NCBI RefSeq assembly: GCF_900107505.1
Contig: NZ_FNQH01000001.1
Location: forward strand, 769,854-833,853
Reading direction: 5' to 3'
From: Trichococcus collinsii
GTDB lineage: Bacteria > Bacillota > Bacilli > Lactobacillales > Aerococcaceae
Length of the DNA stretch: 64,000 bases
Numbering within the stretch: position 1 is the first letter of the stretch; each line of letters starts with the position of its first letter. This document shows, piece after piece, positions 35,475-44,000 of the stretch. The position numbers and the translations under genes are program-made. The notes below the pieces were generated by a model. That model was not told the origin of the DNA. It saw nothing but the letters and a program-made list of their open reading frames with translations, and did not search any database.

Positions 35475-35552
35475 CTGAAGCAATTGTACAAGGCGGAAAC
35501 GCTACGAGAGCTGACTGATGAAGAGTTACGAATGTATTCAGATAACATATAA
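35475..35552 (+). pseudogene. remnant of a second copy of the 62-residue gene
   Basis: Reads LKQLYKAETLRELTDEELRM and a short tail to TAA, aligning with the last 23 residues of the gene at 34523-34711 (EQLKKAEMLRDMTDEEIPRY). No start codon or ribosome-binding site precedes it. The surrounding 35433-35852 interval holds no complete gene. Confidence 0.5.
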
Positions 35553-35852
35553 TTAATCTGCCCCAGCTGGTCTATCTGGTTTTTTTAACATGTCCGGGTA
35601 TACTTCGGACGGGTTCTTTTCTACAATCAAAAATGAGACTGATTCTCCTTGGGGGATAAAAACCAGCCTCACTTAATAGATACGCATTTTGTTGTATTTC
35701 ATTTTATATGAGTATTAAAACTTAGATATTATTTCCGCTATATCTCTTCGGATGGACATGAGGCTATACTATAGAAATTATTTTGTGTCGTGATGTAAAT
35801 GATGTTATACACTTATTTCATTAAAAATAAAGTGTTAGCTGAAAATAAGAGA

Positions 35853-36677
35853 TTAAGATAGGCCATTGTTTGTTAAATATTCAGCATAATCAGATATTGT
35901 TTGAAGGTGTATATTAATACCCTCATCCCTTAATCCGTTAATTTTACTGTTTAATAAATGGGTATACTCTGGAAAATTATCTTCGTTATTTACAATTATC
36001 TTTATATTCTTTTTTATTAAAATAGATTTATTATCATTTATATCATACAGTAACCCTTTAATATACCCATAAAGAAGACTGGATTGCTTATAATCGAAAG
36101 ATAAGGCTTTAATGTAGGTGTCCTGATATGAATAATCAAAAATTGGATTTCCTACAAAATCAGTTAACTCAGTATTTTCTAAATAATCTTTAAAATGGTA
36201 TATTTTATATTGTTTTTTGATTAATCGTCTAACATCATCAGTAGAAATTCGTTTGCCTTTTGGTTTCTCATAATAGAGATAAGTTGATTTTAAGTCTTCA
36301 ATATCTTTTTGTATTTCGTAAGGCGAACTTGTTAACATTTTTATTGAATCGAAGTGAATTTCATTCACATAATATTTTATTCTTTCTCGTAAAAACTCAC
36401 TTGAATTTATATCATCAAAACGATTATTAAAATTATCTTCATACAAATCATCAAAATTAAATTCATATTGAAGTGATTCAAACATCATATCAAAATAGGA
36501 AGAATCGTACTCATCATCAAAATTTGCGATTCTTCGTTTGTCTTTTATTTTTATAAATGAACTATATTCAAAACCAGGATTAGGACAATGAATAACAATC
36601 CCAACATTTATAGTTTCCTGCCTTACTAAATCTGGTGTATATTTGCAAACAGCGTAATATAAGTCTAGTTTATTCAT
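35853..36677 (-). CDS. DUF3037 domain-containing protein
   Basis: 274 residues. The N-terminus YYAVCKYTPDLVRQETINVGIVIHCP is the DUF3037 signature; the rest is charged and AT-rich in codon use. DUF3037 proteins are commonly encoded beside a HipA-like kinase, as here: the start overlaps the kinase stop by eight bases. Function is not established; the pairing suggests a regulator or antitoxin-like partner, or a joint role in protecting the lysogen. Confidence 0.8.
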   Translation of the reverse strand: MNKLDLYYAVCKYTPDLVRQETINVGIVIHCPNPGFEYSSFIKIKDKRRIANFDDEYDSSYFDMMFESLQYEFNFDDLYEDNFNNRFDDINSSEFLRERIKYYVNEIHFDSIKMLTSSPYEIQKDIEDLKSTYLYYEKPKGKRISTDDVRRLIKKQYKIYHFKDYLENTELTDFVGNPIFDYSYQDTYIKALSFDYKQSSLLYGYIKGLLYDINDNKSILIKKNIKIIVNNEDNFPEYTHLLNSKINGLRDEGINIHLQTISDYAEYLTNNGLS

Positions 36678-37467
36678 TGTCCATTTCTCCTTTCCAAAAA
36701 TTAAAATGAGGTTTTATTTTTTTTAAAACACTGTCAATGTTGTTCACTTGCATTTGTACTACTTCAAATGATAATTCAATTTCCCGGGAAGTTATACCCC
36801 ATTCATCGGGAACAGCACAAATTTTTTTGCGAATTTCTTCTAAATCTAAATTGTGAATTTTATTTTGTATTGTGTGAAATGGGCTGTGTCCATCTACATA
36901 ATGTGATAAGTACTTATAGATTTGGCCATTCATTTCGGGTACTATTTGAGGGCCTTCAGATAGTAAATTTTGTAAACAAGTTGCATCCCAAACTAATCCA
37001 TTTATAAATATGTGAGAATGATCTATAGCTAGAACCCGTTTAGTTTTTTGATCATAGTACAAGTTCCCGGGATTGATACTTCTGTCATTATTAAGAATTA
37101 TCTGATCGAATAAAATAATTCCTGGAATATCCTGATGGTTTTCAACTCTTTTTAATATAGATGGATTAATATTGCAATTCCCACGTCTATACTCACTTGC
37201 TATACATTGACAAGGCCTGGAGTTTTTAATTTTTATAGCTTCATTTCTATTAATAAAATCAGAATTAAAATCAAGCAATATTTGTTTAGGCATTGGAATA
37301 TCTAACGCTTGACCAATTTGATAGGCTACGTATTCATTAAATAAACCCTTACCATTCATAGAATCATTCAGATACTTTATTACGTAATACTTACCGTCTT
37401 CAGCCTCAGCAATTGAGGGTCTTGTAACTCCGTTCTCTATTTCTCTGATATGGTTTACTAAATGCAC
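36670..37467 (-). CDS. HipA-like kinase (HipA_2 family)
   Basis: About 265 residues, a single kinase-like domain: KYYVIKY (ATP-binding Lys near 31), a catalytic loop LNNDRSINPGN (about 126-135) and the metal-binding Asp in LAIDHSHIF (about 149). HipA toxins phosphorylate aminoacyl-tRNA synthetases, but this shorter family is uncharacterised. GTG 37467 is preceded by GGAGG seven bases upstream; the longer TTG 37485 start would place the site inside the gene. It has its own promoter and is translationally overlapped with DUF3037. Confidence 0.8.
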   Translation of the reverse strand: MHLVNHIREIENGVTRPSIAEAEDGKYYVIKYLNDSMNGKGLFNEYVAYQIGQALDIPMPKQILLDFNSDFINRNEAIKIKNSRPCQCIASEYRRGNCNINPSILKRVENHQDIPGIILFDQIILNNDRSINPGNLYYDQKTKRVLAIDHSHIFINGLVWDATCLQNLLSEGPQIVPEMNGQIYKYLSHYVDGHSPFHTIQNKIHNLDLEEIRKKICAVPDEWGITSREIELSFEVVQMQVNNIDSVLKKIKPHFNFWKGEMDNE

Positions 37468-37500
37468 CGACTCGCCTCCGCCCAAATGTCATTAACAAGT

Positions 37501-37529
37501 AATATACCAAATTAATTCACTTTTGTTAA
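37501..37529 (-). promoter_or_regulatory. sigma-A promoter of the HipA/DUF3037 pair
   Basis: TTAACA (37529-37524), 17-base spacer and TATATT (37506-37501), 33 bases before the start codon. This means the pair can be transcribed from the resting prophage, apart from the late genes. Confidence 0.65.
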
Positions 37530-37651
37530 CATATTTTATTAATATTTCATTTGGTGGGTACTTTGAACAATACATAGTTCTATTGTGTAAGTCAAACGTT
37601 TAGCGCATTTATGAGATAAAAATATTTAAAATTACCCTTTAAAACACGATT

Positions 37652-38821
37652 TCACTTAGAATATGTTTTCTCAATAGAAGCACCCTTTGACTCATCATAA
37701 CGTATCGCCACACGGCCAACGCTACCGTCTAGATCTACAACAATCAGCCCCTGCCCTTTATCTCCTAGAATCAAACAAGAACATGTCTCTTCAATCGCGA
37801 TTACATTGCCGGCCTTGTATGGTCCATTTTCCGGATAAACAATCCAGGTCTCTCCTGCAGGCAAGTATAGCGTGGAGGATACGACAACAGGCTCTCTTTC
37901 GACAGCACGTTTATCAATCCACCCCAGGCTAGTGTTGATGTACTCTCCTGATGCGTCTTCTTCAACCGCCGGTATCGTTTTGCCAATAAACGCGTCCGTT
38001 GTGCCCCAATTTACGAAGCCTGGTTCGCCCCATGGTCGGGAGTCGATCGAATAGCCGCCGGCCTTCACGATGACATTATAGCTGACTGGCACGCGTGCAG
38101 GAACGTCAATCAAAGCCCTCTTGTCAATCCAACCTACTTTCACACCGTTGGCATATTCCCCGCTGCCGTTTTCCTCATAAATCGAAATCACGTTTCCAAT
38201 GATATTATCTGTTTTGCCCCAATTAACCAGACCAGGCTCGCCCCAGGGCTTGCTGTCAATCGAGTAACCGGGATAGGCAATCATCTTGTTATAAGTCACC
38301 GGGACGCGCATAGGCGCAATTGGTTCTGATGCTGCGGCTGCAGATTTCCCCAACCTCGCGCGGAATGCATCCATTTGTTCTTTCGAGTAACCAGGACAAG
38401 CGGAGTTGTTATACACTTCCCAATGACCTTTGACCTTGCTTGCTGGGACGTTGAGATCAGCCATAATCTTACGTGTCAGCCATTCCCTGGCATCGATTTG
38501 AGCCTGAGAGTAGTCCGTACCGCTACCGGCCTCGACACTGATATGCACGCAGTAGCCGTTATTATTATATACGCCCCATGTGATGCGCTCATAATCGTAG
38601 TTTTGCCAGATATTCCCATCGGCATCGATATAGAAGTGATAACCGCCGCGGTCCCATCCGAGAGTGTTCTTCCAGTATTCTTCGTGACCAGTGATAAATT
38701 TGCGAACGGAGCGGGCGACTGCAGAATAGTGCCATACGATGGTTGTAATTGCTGACCGGTTGCGTTCTTTGCTCTGGCCGCCTAAAGCGGATGCGCGTCT
38801 GTCGTTGATTGTATAAGCCAT
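37652..38821 (-). CDS. endolysin: N-acetylmuramoyl-L-alanine amidase with SH3-like repeats
   Basis: 389 residues. The amidase_2/PGRP domain covers about 1-160 with zinc ligands in IVWHYSA (H31), KGHWEV and NSACPG. Two repeats of about 67 residues follow (178-245 and 251-314), each with Y...PGYSIDS/PWGEPG-x-VNWG and ending GWIDKRA; these look like SH3-type wall-binding modules. A third, diverged module closes the protein. No signal peptide, so it depends on the holin encoded just upstream. Last gene of the late operon. Confidence 0.93.
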   Translation of the reverse strand: MAYTINDRRASALGGQSKERNRSAITTIVWHYSAVARSVRKFITGHEEYWKNTLGWDRGGYHFYIDADGNIWQNYDYERITWGVYNNNGYCVHISVEAGSGTDYSQAQIDAREWLTRKIMADLNVPASKVKGHWEVYNNSACPGYSKEQMDAFRARLGKSAAAASEPIAPMRVPVTYNKMIAYPGYSIDSKPWGEPGLVNWGKTDNIIGNVISIYEENGSGEYANGVKVGWIDKRALIDVPARVPVSYNVIVKAGGYSIDSRPWGEPGFVNWGTTDAFIGKTIPAVEEDASGEYINTSLGWIDKRAVEREPVVVSSTLYLPAGETWIVYPENGPYKAGNVIAIEETCSCLILGDKGQGLIVVDLDGSVGRVAIRYDESKGASIEKTYSK

Positions 38822-38822
38822 T

Positions 38823-39065
38823 TTATTTACCCTCCTTCAGCGTCTTCGTAGCTGCATCCCACATGCCTGATGCAGATGCCCCATACAGCAATCCCTCGAA
38901 TGCATTGACAAAGATATCACTCTTGTAGATAAAGCCGTACAATGCGCCGAATAGCGCCCCAAAAACTACAGCTACAAATGCCAAGTACTTGCTTTCCAAA
39001 CCCGCTCGTTTTGCCATTTCCACGGCAATCATGGTAATCGGTGCGATAAAAATATTAAATTCCAT
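38823..39065 (-). CDS. phage holin
   Basis: 80 residues with two hydrophobic segments (IFIAPITMIAVEMAK and YLAFVAVVFGALFGALYGFIY) and a charged C-terminus, directly before the endolysin (1-base gap) and overlapping the membrane/coiled-coil gene by 11 bases. It should form the membrane lesion that releases the endolysin. The holin class is inferred from size and context. Confidence 0.85.
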   Translation of the reverse strand: MEFNIFIAPITMIAVEMAKRAGLESKYLAFVAVVFGALFGALYGFIYKSDIFVNAFEGLLYGASASGMWDAATKTLKEGK

Positions 39066-39393
39066 TTTCTTTATCCCCTTTCAGGATGGCGTTCTCAATC
39101 TTCAACTCGTCATTTTCTTCCCGCAGCATTTCGACTTCATCCTCTAACTTCTCGACAATCACCTTGTACCCATTGATGTCCTTGACGTACTTGTTTTCAA
39201 TGTCCTTGATCTGCGTTTTTAATTGCTTTACTTCATCACTTAGAGCGTCTACTTGTTCCTTATAAAAAGTAAAAAGCTTAGTGATATTCTCTGTATATTG
39301 TTGCTCTACTGATCCATTTGTCTGTTTATTCGCGACCGAATAAGTGACCATGCCGGTGACAACACTTGCGATTATTGCGGATATCCACTCCAT
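39055..39393 (-). CDS. membrane-anchored coiled-coil protein of the lysis cassette
   Basis: 112 residues: one N-terminal helix (ISAIIASVVTGMVTYSV) and a long heptad-rich coil to the end. Layout and place recall XhlA-type proteins, which sit before holins and assist lysis, but the sequence match is not close enough to name it so. Confidence 0.7.
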   Translation of the reverse strand: MEWISAIIASVVTGMVTYSVANKQTNGSVEQQYTENITKLFTFYKEQVDALSDEVKQLKTQIKDIENKYVKDINGYKVIVEKLEDEVEMLREENDELKIENAILKGDKENGI

Positions 39394-39430
39394 TGCCCAC
39401 GCTCCATCTTCAAATTTAAAGCAAAAGAAA

Positions 39431-39455
39431 AGGATTACCTTAAAAAGGTAATCCT
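39431..39455 (-). terminator. terminator of the 62-residue moron gene
   Basis: AGGATTACCT and complement around TAAAA, T-rich exit on the minus strand, 11 bases after the stop. Confidence 0.6.
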
Positions 39456-39465
39456 AGCTTCTTCA

Positions 39466-39654
39466 TCAGACGTCCAGCAGCACATCTTCTATAACTTCCA
39501 TTCCGGTTTTCTCAATTGTCCTTGTTCGATTCGTCAGAAAACTTTTTTTCTTCCCATCTGAAGCAAGAAAAGTATCAATTGTCTTAACATCATAGTACTC
39601 AGGAAATTCTTCCATAATACCGTAATGTACATGGTTCAATAAAATTGCTCGCAT
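39466..39654 (-). CDS. 62-residue protein of unknown function (moron-like)
   Basis: Starts at ATG 39654 after AAGGTGGTGA. The sequence contains NHVHYGIMEEFPEYYDVKTI and a basic middle KKKSFLTNRTRT. No family recognised. It has its own promoter (39686-39713) and terminator (39431-39455) inside the phage late operon, the mark of a moron, a gene expressed from the prophage. Confidence 0.6.
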   Translation of the reverse strand: MRAILLNHVHYGIMEEFPEYYDVKTIDTFLASDGKKKSFLTNRTRTIEKTGMEVIEDVLLDV

Positions 39655-39685
39655 TTAATCACCACCTTCACCCAATGATGAGCCA

Positions 39686-39713
39686 AATATAACCCTTAGA
39701 AGAAAAAATGCAA
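39686..39713 (-). promoter_or_regulatory. promoter of the 62-residue moron gene
   Basis: TTGCAT (39713-39708), 16-base spacer, TATATT (39691-39686), 32 bases before the start. Confidence 0.55.
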
Positions 39714-39812
39714 GCATTTCTTTATTTTTTGCAACTATCAGTGAAGGTAAAAATCATTACAATCCCTTTATCAGGGGTCAAAGGCTCATTTAATTACAAG
39801 ATTCAAACTATA

Positions 39813-39838
39813 AAAAGGCTGCCCCGAGGGACAACCTT
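39813..39838 (-). terminator. terminator of the helix-turn-helix gene
   Basis: AAAGG-TG-CCC and GGG-CA-CCTTT with single mismatches around GAG, with A/T-rich flanks; 57 bases past the stop. Confidence 0.5.
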
Positions 39839-39894
39839 TCAAAGCAATCTTCTTTACTACTATAAATTGTTGCTTTAAATATAAATTTTTAATC

Positions 39895-40262
39895 CTATTT
39901 TATAGTTGATTCTTTCTTATTTTTCATATAATCAAAAATTGATTGTTCGTTAATGAACCAGTGACCACTCGCCTTTATAGCTTTTATTTTATTTTTATTA
40001 ATTAGATTTCTTACGGTTGAAACCCTGACACTTAATATTTCAGATGCTTTTCCAGTGGATATAGTGTAATATATTTTTTCAACGTCAAACGCTTGTACGG
40101 GTAGTTTCGCAGCTAAATCCAAAGTAGGTACTTTAGAATTATCTTCGTTATTTATGGATTCCTCATTTAATTTTTTTTTGCAATATAATTAGAATTATCC
40201 CTCGCATTTACAATCATTCTCTGCTTTTGGCTACTATTTTTCATGTCATATCTAAAACTCAT
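39895..40262 (-). pseudogene. helix-turn-helix (excisionase-type) gene split by a frameshift in an A9 tract
   Basis: The upstream part starts at ATG 40262 (GGAG 11 bases before) and reads MSFRYDMKNSSQKQRMIVNA..., ending at a TAA just after a run of nine A (40179-40171). Adding one A joins it in frame with the downstream 75 codons, which carry a MerR/excisionase-like helix-turn-helix (KASEILSVRVSTVRNLINKNKIKAIKASGHWFINEQSIFDYM). Together they would give about 122 residues. Either a frameshift mutation, or transcriptional slippage on A9 restores the protein; TTG 40122 could also start the helix-turn-helix part alone. Confidence 0.65.
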
Positions 40263-40263
40263 A

Positions 40264-40297
40264 ATGCTATAATCTCCTTTTTAGAAGATTATAGCAT
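40264..40297. promoter_or_regulatory. inverted-repeat operator over the -10 and ribosome-binding site of the helix-turn-helix gene
   Basis: Perfect 12-base arms, ATGCTATAATCT (40264-40275) and AGATTATAGCAT (40286-40297), separated by ten bases. The right arm contains the minus-strand extended -10 (TGC-TATAAT, 40296-40288) and the ribosome-binding site GGAG overlaps the left arm and the spacer. The right arm would not be in the mRNA, so a protein-binding operator is likelier than an RNA hairpin. Confidence 0.6.
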
Positions 40298-40300
40298 ATG

Positions 40301-40468
40301 TCACTTGTACTTATTCAGGACATAAAAAGTAAAGCTCAATAAAATCACTGAAAATATTTTTGTAATAGCAATGGAAGAACAGATCATACATGCTGCAAAT
40401 ATTAAAAATGCAACTGGAAGTATGATCCATTCTTCTAGTCCTTTGTAATATTCAATTAGCTTTTTCAC
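40301..40468 (-). CDS. 55-residue membrane protein
   Basis: Read by eye: MKKLIEYYKGLEEWIILPVA, then two hydrophobic stretches (VAFLIFAACMICSSIAI and IFSVILLSFTFYVL) and a basic end NKYK. GTG 40468 is preceded by GGAGG nine bases upstream. It follows the XkdX gene by 19 bases in the late operon. A small two-helix membrane protein near the lysis cassette could be a second holin or antiholin; that is a guess. Confidence 0.6.
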   Translation of the reverse strand: MKKLIEYYKGLEEWIILPVAFLIFAACMICSSIAITKIFSVILLSFTFYVLNKYK

Positions 40469-40487
40469 AATAAATAGCCTCCATTCT

Positions 40488-40631
40488 TTATACTTGAGAC
40501 GTAGCCAAAATCATTGCCTTTTCTTCATCGGTGATTCGTCTTTTTGTGACTTGCACTGTAAGATACGCCTCATCAATTTTCCCCATAATCCACATATTTA
40601 ATAAAAATCCATACATATTACTGATCTCCAT
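40488..40631 (-). CDS. XkdX family phage protein
   Basis: 47 residues, read by eye: MEISNMYGFLLNMWIMGKID and later VTKRRITDEEKAMIL. The M-Y...W...G-x-I...V...R-x-I-T-x-E-E spacing is the XkdX pattern, short proteins that follow tail fibre genes in many Firmicute siphophages; function unknown. AGGAG lies seven bases before ATG 40631. Confidence 0.8.
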   Translation of the reverse strand: MEISNMYGFLLNMWIMGKIDEAYLTVQVTKRRITDEEKAMILATSQV

Positions 40632-40641
40632 TTCTTTTCTC

Positions 40642-40989
40642 CTATTCCATCATTAAATCTAAAATTGCCATTTCCGCCATTGCTAATCTGTCTTCTACTG
40701 TTGGTTGAGATGTAATTGGCTCCGGAGCAACGCCGCCTTCGACCCATTCCGTTCCTGCCCACCTTGGCAAATAAAAACCTTGTGGCACTTCGACATCGAT
40801 GTATTGCGGATCAAGTTGCGTGTTTCCTTCTTCATCAAGCAGCGGTTTTTCAGCCACTCGAATCTCGGTTGCGCCGTCTTCCAACGTGATTTCTTTCTGA
40901 ATTGTTTTCATCAAAAAAGGATGGCTTTCAAAAAGCACATCCTCCAAAAAGTTGCCTGTTGTGGTGTCTATTTTCCTGAATAGTTTCAT
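40642..40989 (-). CDS. phage tail-associated protein, unknown
   Basis: 115 residues. Starts MKLFRKIDTTTGNFLEDVLF and contains VPQGFYLPRWAGTEWVEGG, a pattern seen in small proteins that follow tail fibre genes; the C-terminus VEDRLAMAEMAILDLMME is a short helix typical of the pre-XkdX gene in siphophage operons. It may attach to or chaperone the fibres. The start is 12 bases after the BppU stop. Confidence 0.7.
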   Translation of the reverse strand: MKLFRKIDTTTGNFLEDVLFESHPFLMKTIQKEITLEDGATEIRVAEKPLLDEEGNTQLDPQYIDVEVPQGFYLPRWAGTEWVEGGVAPEPITSQPTVEDRLAMAEMAILDLMME

Positions 40990-41001
40990 TGTGAACCTCC
41001 T

Positions 41002-44000
41002 TTATACTGTCGGGATACGTATAGGTTCGATATTTACTTTAATTAATGATCCAGCCGAATAATAGACTGACCCCGAAGTGTCGACAAACATATATCCTGC
41101 AGCACCGTTAGCGCTAACCGGGAATGACATAGTTTGTGCGGGCCTATATCCGGTTGGTAACGTAAACATCGATGTGCCTAAGGTTGTACCGTTAAGTCTA
41201 CCTCGAAATTCGATTACACCGAATTCGTTCTTTCGGTACCCTACCGCAAATCCAGGCTCGACAGTCCACCCATTAACCAAAGTAGGAGTAATCCAAGCTT
41301 CCTGAGTCTTGTTAGCTTTCTCCTGATACAAAGTCTCGATAGTCTGGACAGGTTTCACACCGTCGAACCAAGAGTTAGGGAAACGAGCCATCAGTCTGTC
41401 CATCTCAGCCAAAGTAGGTTCTTTTCCTGCGCCGAATGCTGCGGTTAGGTCTATAACTAGTGCGTATTTAATTTGGAATTGTGTCCAAGCGGATGTTCTT
41501 AAGTCTACAGTCTTAAGTTCGACACCTCCTGTACCGGTGGCTGTTGAGATTACAGATAGTTCCTCGAAATTATTTCCTCCAGAATGGAACTTGTCGGCAG
41601 CAGTGATCGCGGTACCAGCCATTCGCAACTTAACCAATGCTGAGTCGGATTTGACACCCATCCTACCGTAGTATTTTCGACCAGAAATGACGTTAAAAAC
41701 CTGAGTAAATGCTCCGGTGGCAGAAGCTGTAGCGAGTACCGTTTGAATATTACCCGCTACACTTACTGGTATTGCCCCATAAATAGCCCATGCATCCGCA
41801 AGATTAGGAGTAGTGGTACTCAATGCCATGTCACCGTTCGCCAACATATTCCTCGCTTCAAACTCAGTACGAGCATCCAACGCCATAAGTTTGCTCAAGG
41901 ACGCCTTAGCTTGGAATAAGTTCTTCGTCCCGTCAAACCATGAGTTCTCAAACTTAGCCATGATAGCGTCCATTTGCTCGACAGTTGGTTCGTTGCCGGC
42001 TCCGAAGGTGGCGGTTAGGTCTATTGTCAGCAGATTCTGTAGTTCCATTACCTTCCCAGTAGCCGTCGCAAGATCTACATAAGAATGCATTGGACTGACA
42101 AACGGAGACCCTACATCTACAGAAGAAAATGTGACAATTCCAGCTATGTTATACCACTGATTGAGTACCGGATTCGGTGTAGAAGGCATACCTAGGGCAC
42201 TTGCAAACCCGCCTCCAGATACAGACATGTCTATAAAGCAGTTTAGAGCGGTACAAAGACTATTTGTGACTCGCGCCTTATACCTTATGTACATTTTCCT
42301 ACCGGGTGACGCAACAATGTTTAATAGCTGAACTGGCTTAACTCTTGGATTAATAGAACTTCCACTACCGACTACGGATAGGATATTTGAAGCAGCGGAT
42401 ATTGTTGCATTGGATCCAACCCAACCATTAGTTCCATTACTAAACTCTCCATTAGTAATTTCATTCTTACCATCCATAACCGCCCCAGCATCAATCGCAA
42501 TTTGCTTCTCGATCGCGGTTCTTGCGGCGAATAAATTCTTCGTACCGTCGAACCATGAGTTGGTGAATCTAGCAAGTAGTCTATCCATCTCTGCTGCGGT
42601 CGGCTCTTTACCTGCTCCGAAAGTGGCTGTTAGATCAATTAGGACCACATTATCTAAATAACTTATAGCATTTAGAGCAGTTGCGGAATCTACATAGAAT
42701 GTCCTGAATATAAACAAACCTACTCCGGTAACCTCAGACTTGAATGTGGCAGATACGACATTACTCGTTGATACTTTAGTGATCGAGGTAACCAGACGTT
42801 CTCCACCACTGGCATATGAAACATTTGCACTTACCGGAACAGTTCCAGAATATGATAAATCATACTTTAAATAATATTTGTTATTATTTACTAAGGTAAG
42901 GCTCCGTCTAGCGTCTGGATTTACCCCTGCACCATCCCCCACAATTTTCAACTTACCGTTTTCAGCCGAGATGGTAGATCGAAAGCTACTCCAACTTGAA
43001 ATACCTTCGGTAAAGCCCCCATTGGGTACTATATTAGTTGCATCGAGGCTAGTATCGGTCTCAACATCTACAACACGAGCATTAAACCCAGCTACGGTAG
43101 CACTATCAATATCCGCCCTAGCGTGGTCAGTATCTGCACGAGTATGGTCGGTTCCTGCCAACGTGTGGTCAGATGCTGCGGTCGTATGATCCGTTCCCGC
43201 TAACGTATGATCATTGACAGCCGTCGTATGGTCAGTTCCAGCACGAGAATGATCTGCTGTATAGCCTGTCGCTCTTGCTTCTTCTGCGTCATTGAAGATT
43301 GTGGTTCTGCCTGCTTCTGAAGCGTTGAAAGTTGTAGTTCTTCCAGCCTCCGAAATTCCAAACGCTTCGGAGCGGCTTGTCTGTGCTGCGTTAAAATCTG
43401 TTGTTCTTTGAGCCTGAGACGCATCAAATGCACCATGGTCCGCTACTGATATGCTATGATCGCTGATTGCGGTAGTATGATCCGTGCCAGCACGATTATG
43501 ATCATTAGCGTAGCCCTCTGACCTCGCTTCTTCTGCTAGATTAAAAGCAATCGTTCTGCCAGCCTCGGATCCGTTGAATGTTATTACTCGGCCCGCTTCG
43601 GACTCCCCGAAGGTTGTAGTTCTTTCGTATTCGCTTAATTCAAAGCTTTCGCCTCGCGCAGCTTCTCCGCTCTCTGCAGCCGCTTCGCGGGCGTTTTCAT
43701 TCACGGTGAAGGTATTGCTTCTTCCGGTTTCGGATGCGTTGAAGCCCGTTGTTCTGGCCGCCTCACTAGCATCGAATGCATTTGTTCGGTCAGTCTGAGA
43801 TTCCGCAAATTCATCGGCGCGCGCATCGTTATCCGCAACCCATTCCTCCGCTCTCTGAGATTGAGCTGTTCCAAAATCAATTTGAGCCTGCAGCAACCAT
43901 TCCTCAGCACCATCCACAAGCGTATCCAGGGTATCTACTGCGTACTCAACGAGCGGTACACTTGCATCCAAACTGGTGTCAATTTTAAATTTATGCCCGG

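Noticed and set aside
39813-40320. Possible CRISPR-like or phage repeat cluster because of several hairpins
   Set aside because: The hairpins have different sequences and are explained as a terminator and an operator; no repeat-spacer pattern anywhere in the window.
43574-43988. Plus-strand open frames across the baseplate gene
   Set aside because: They are mirror frames of the repeat-rich coding sequence, lack ribosome-binding sites and have no recognisable protein features.
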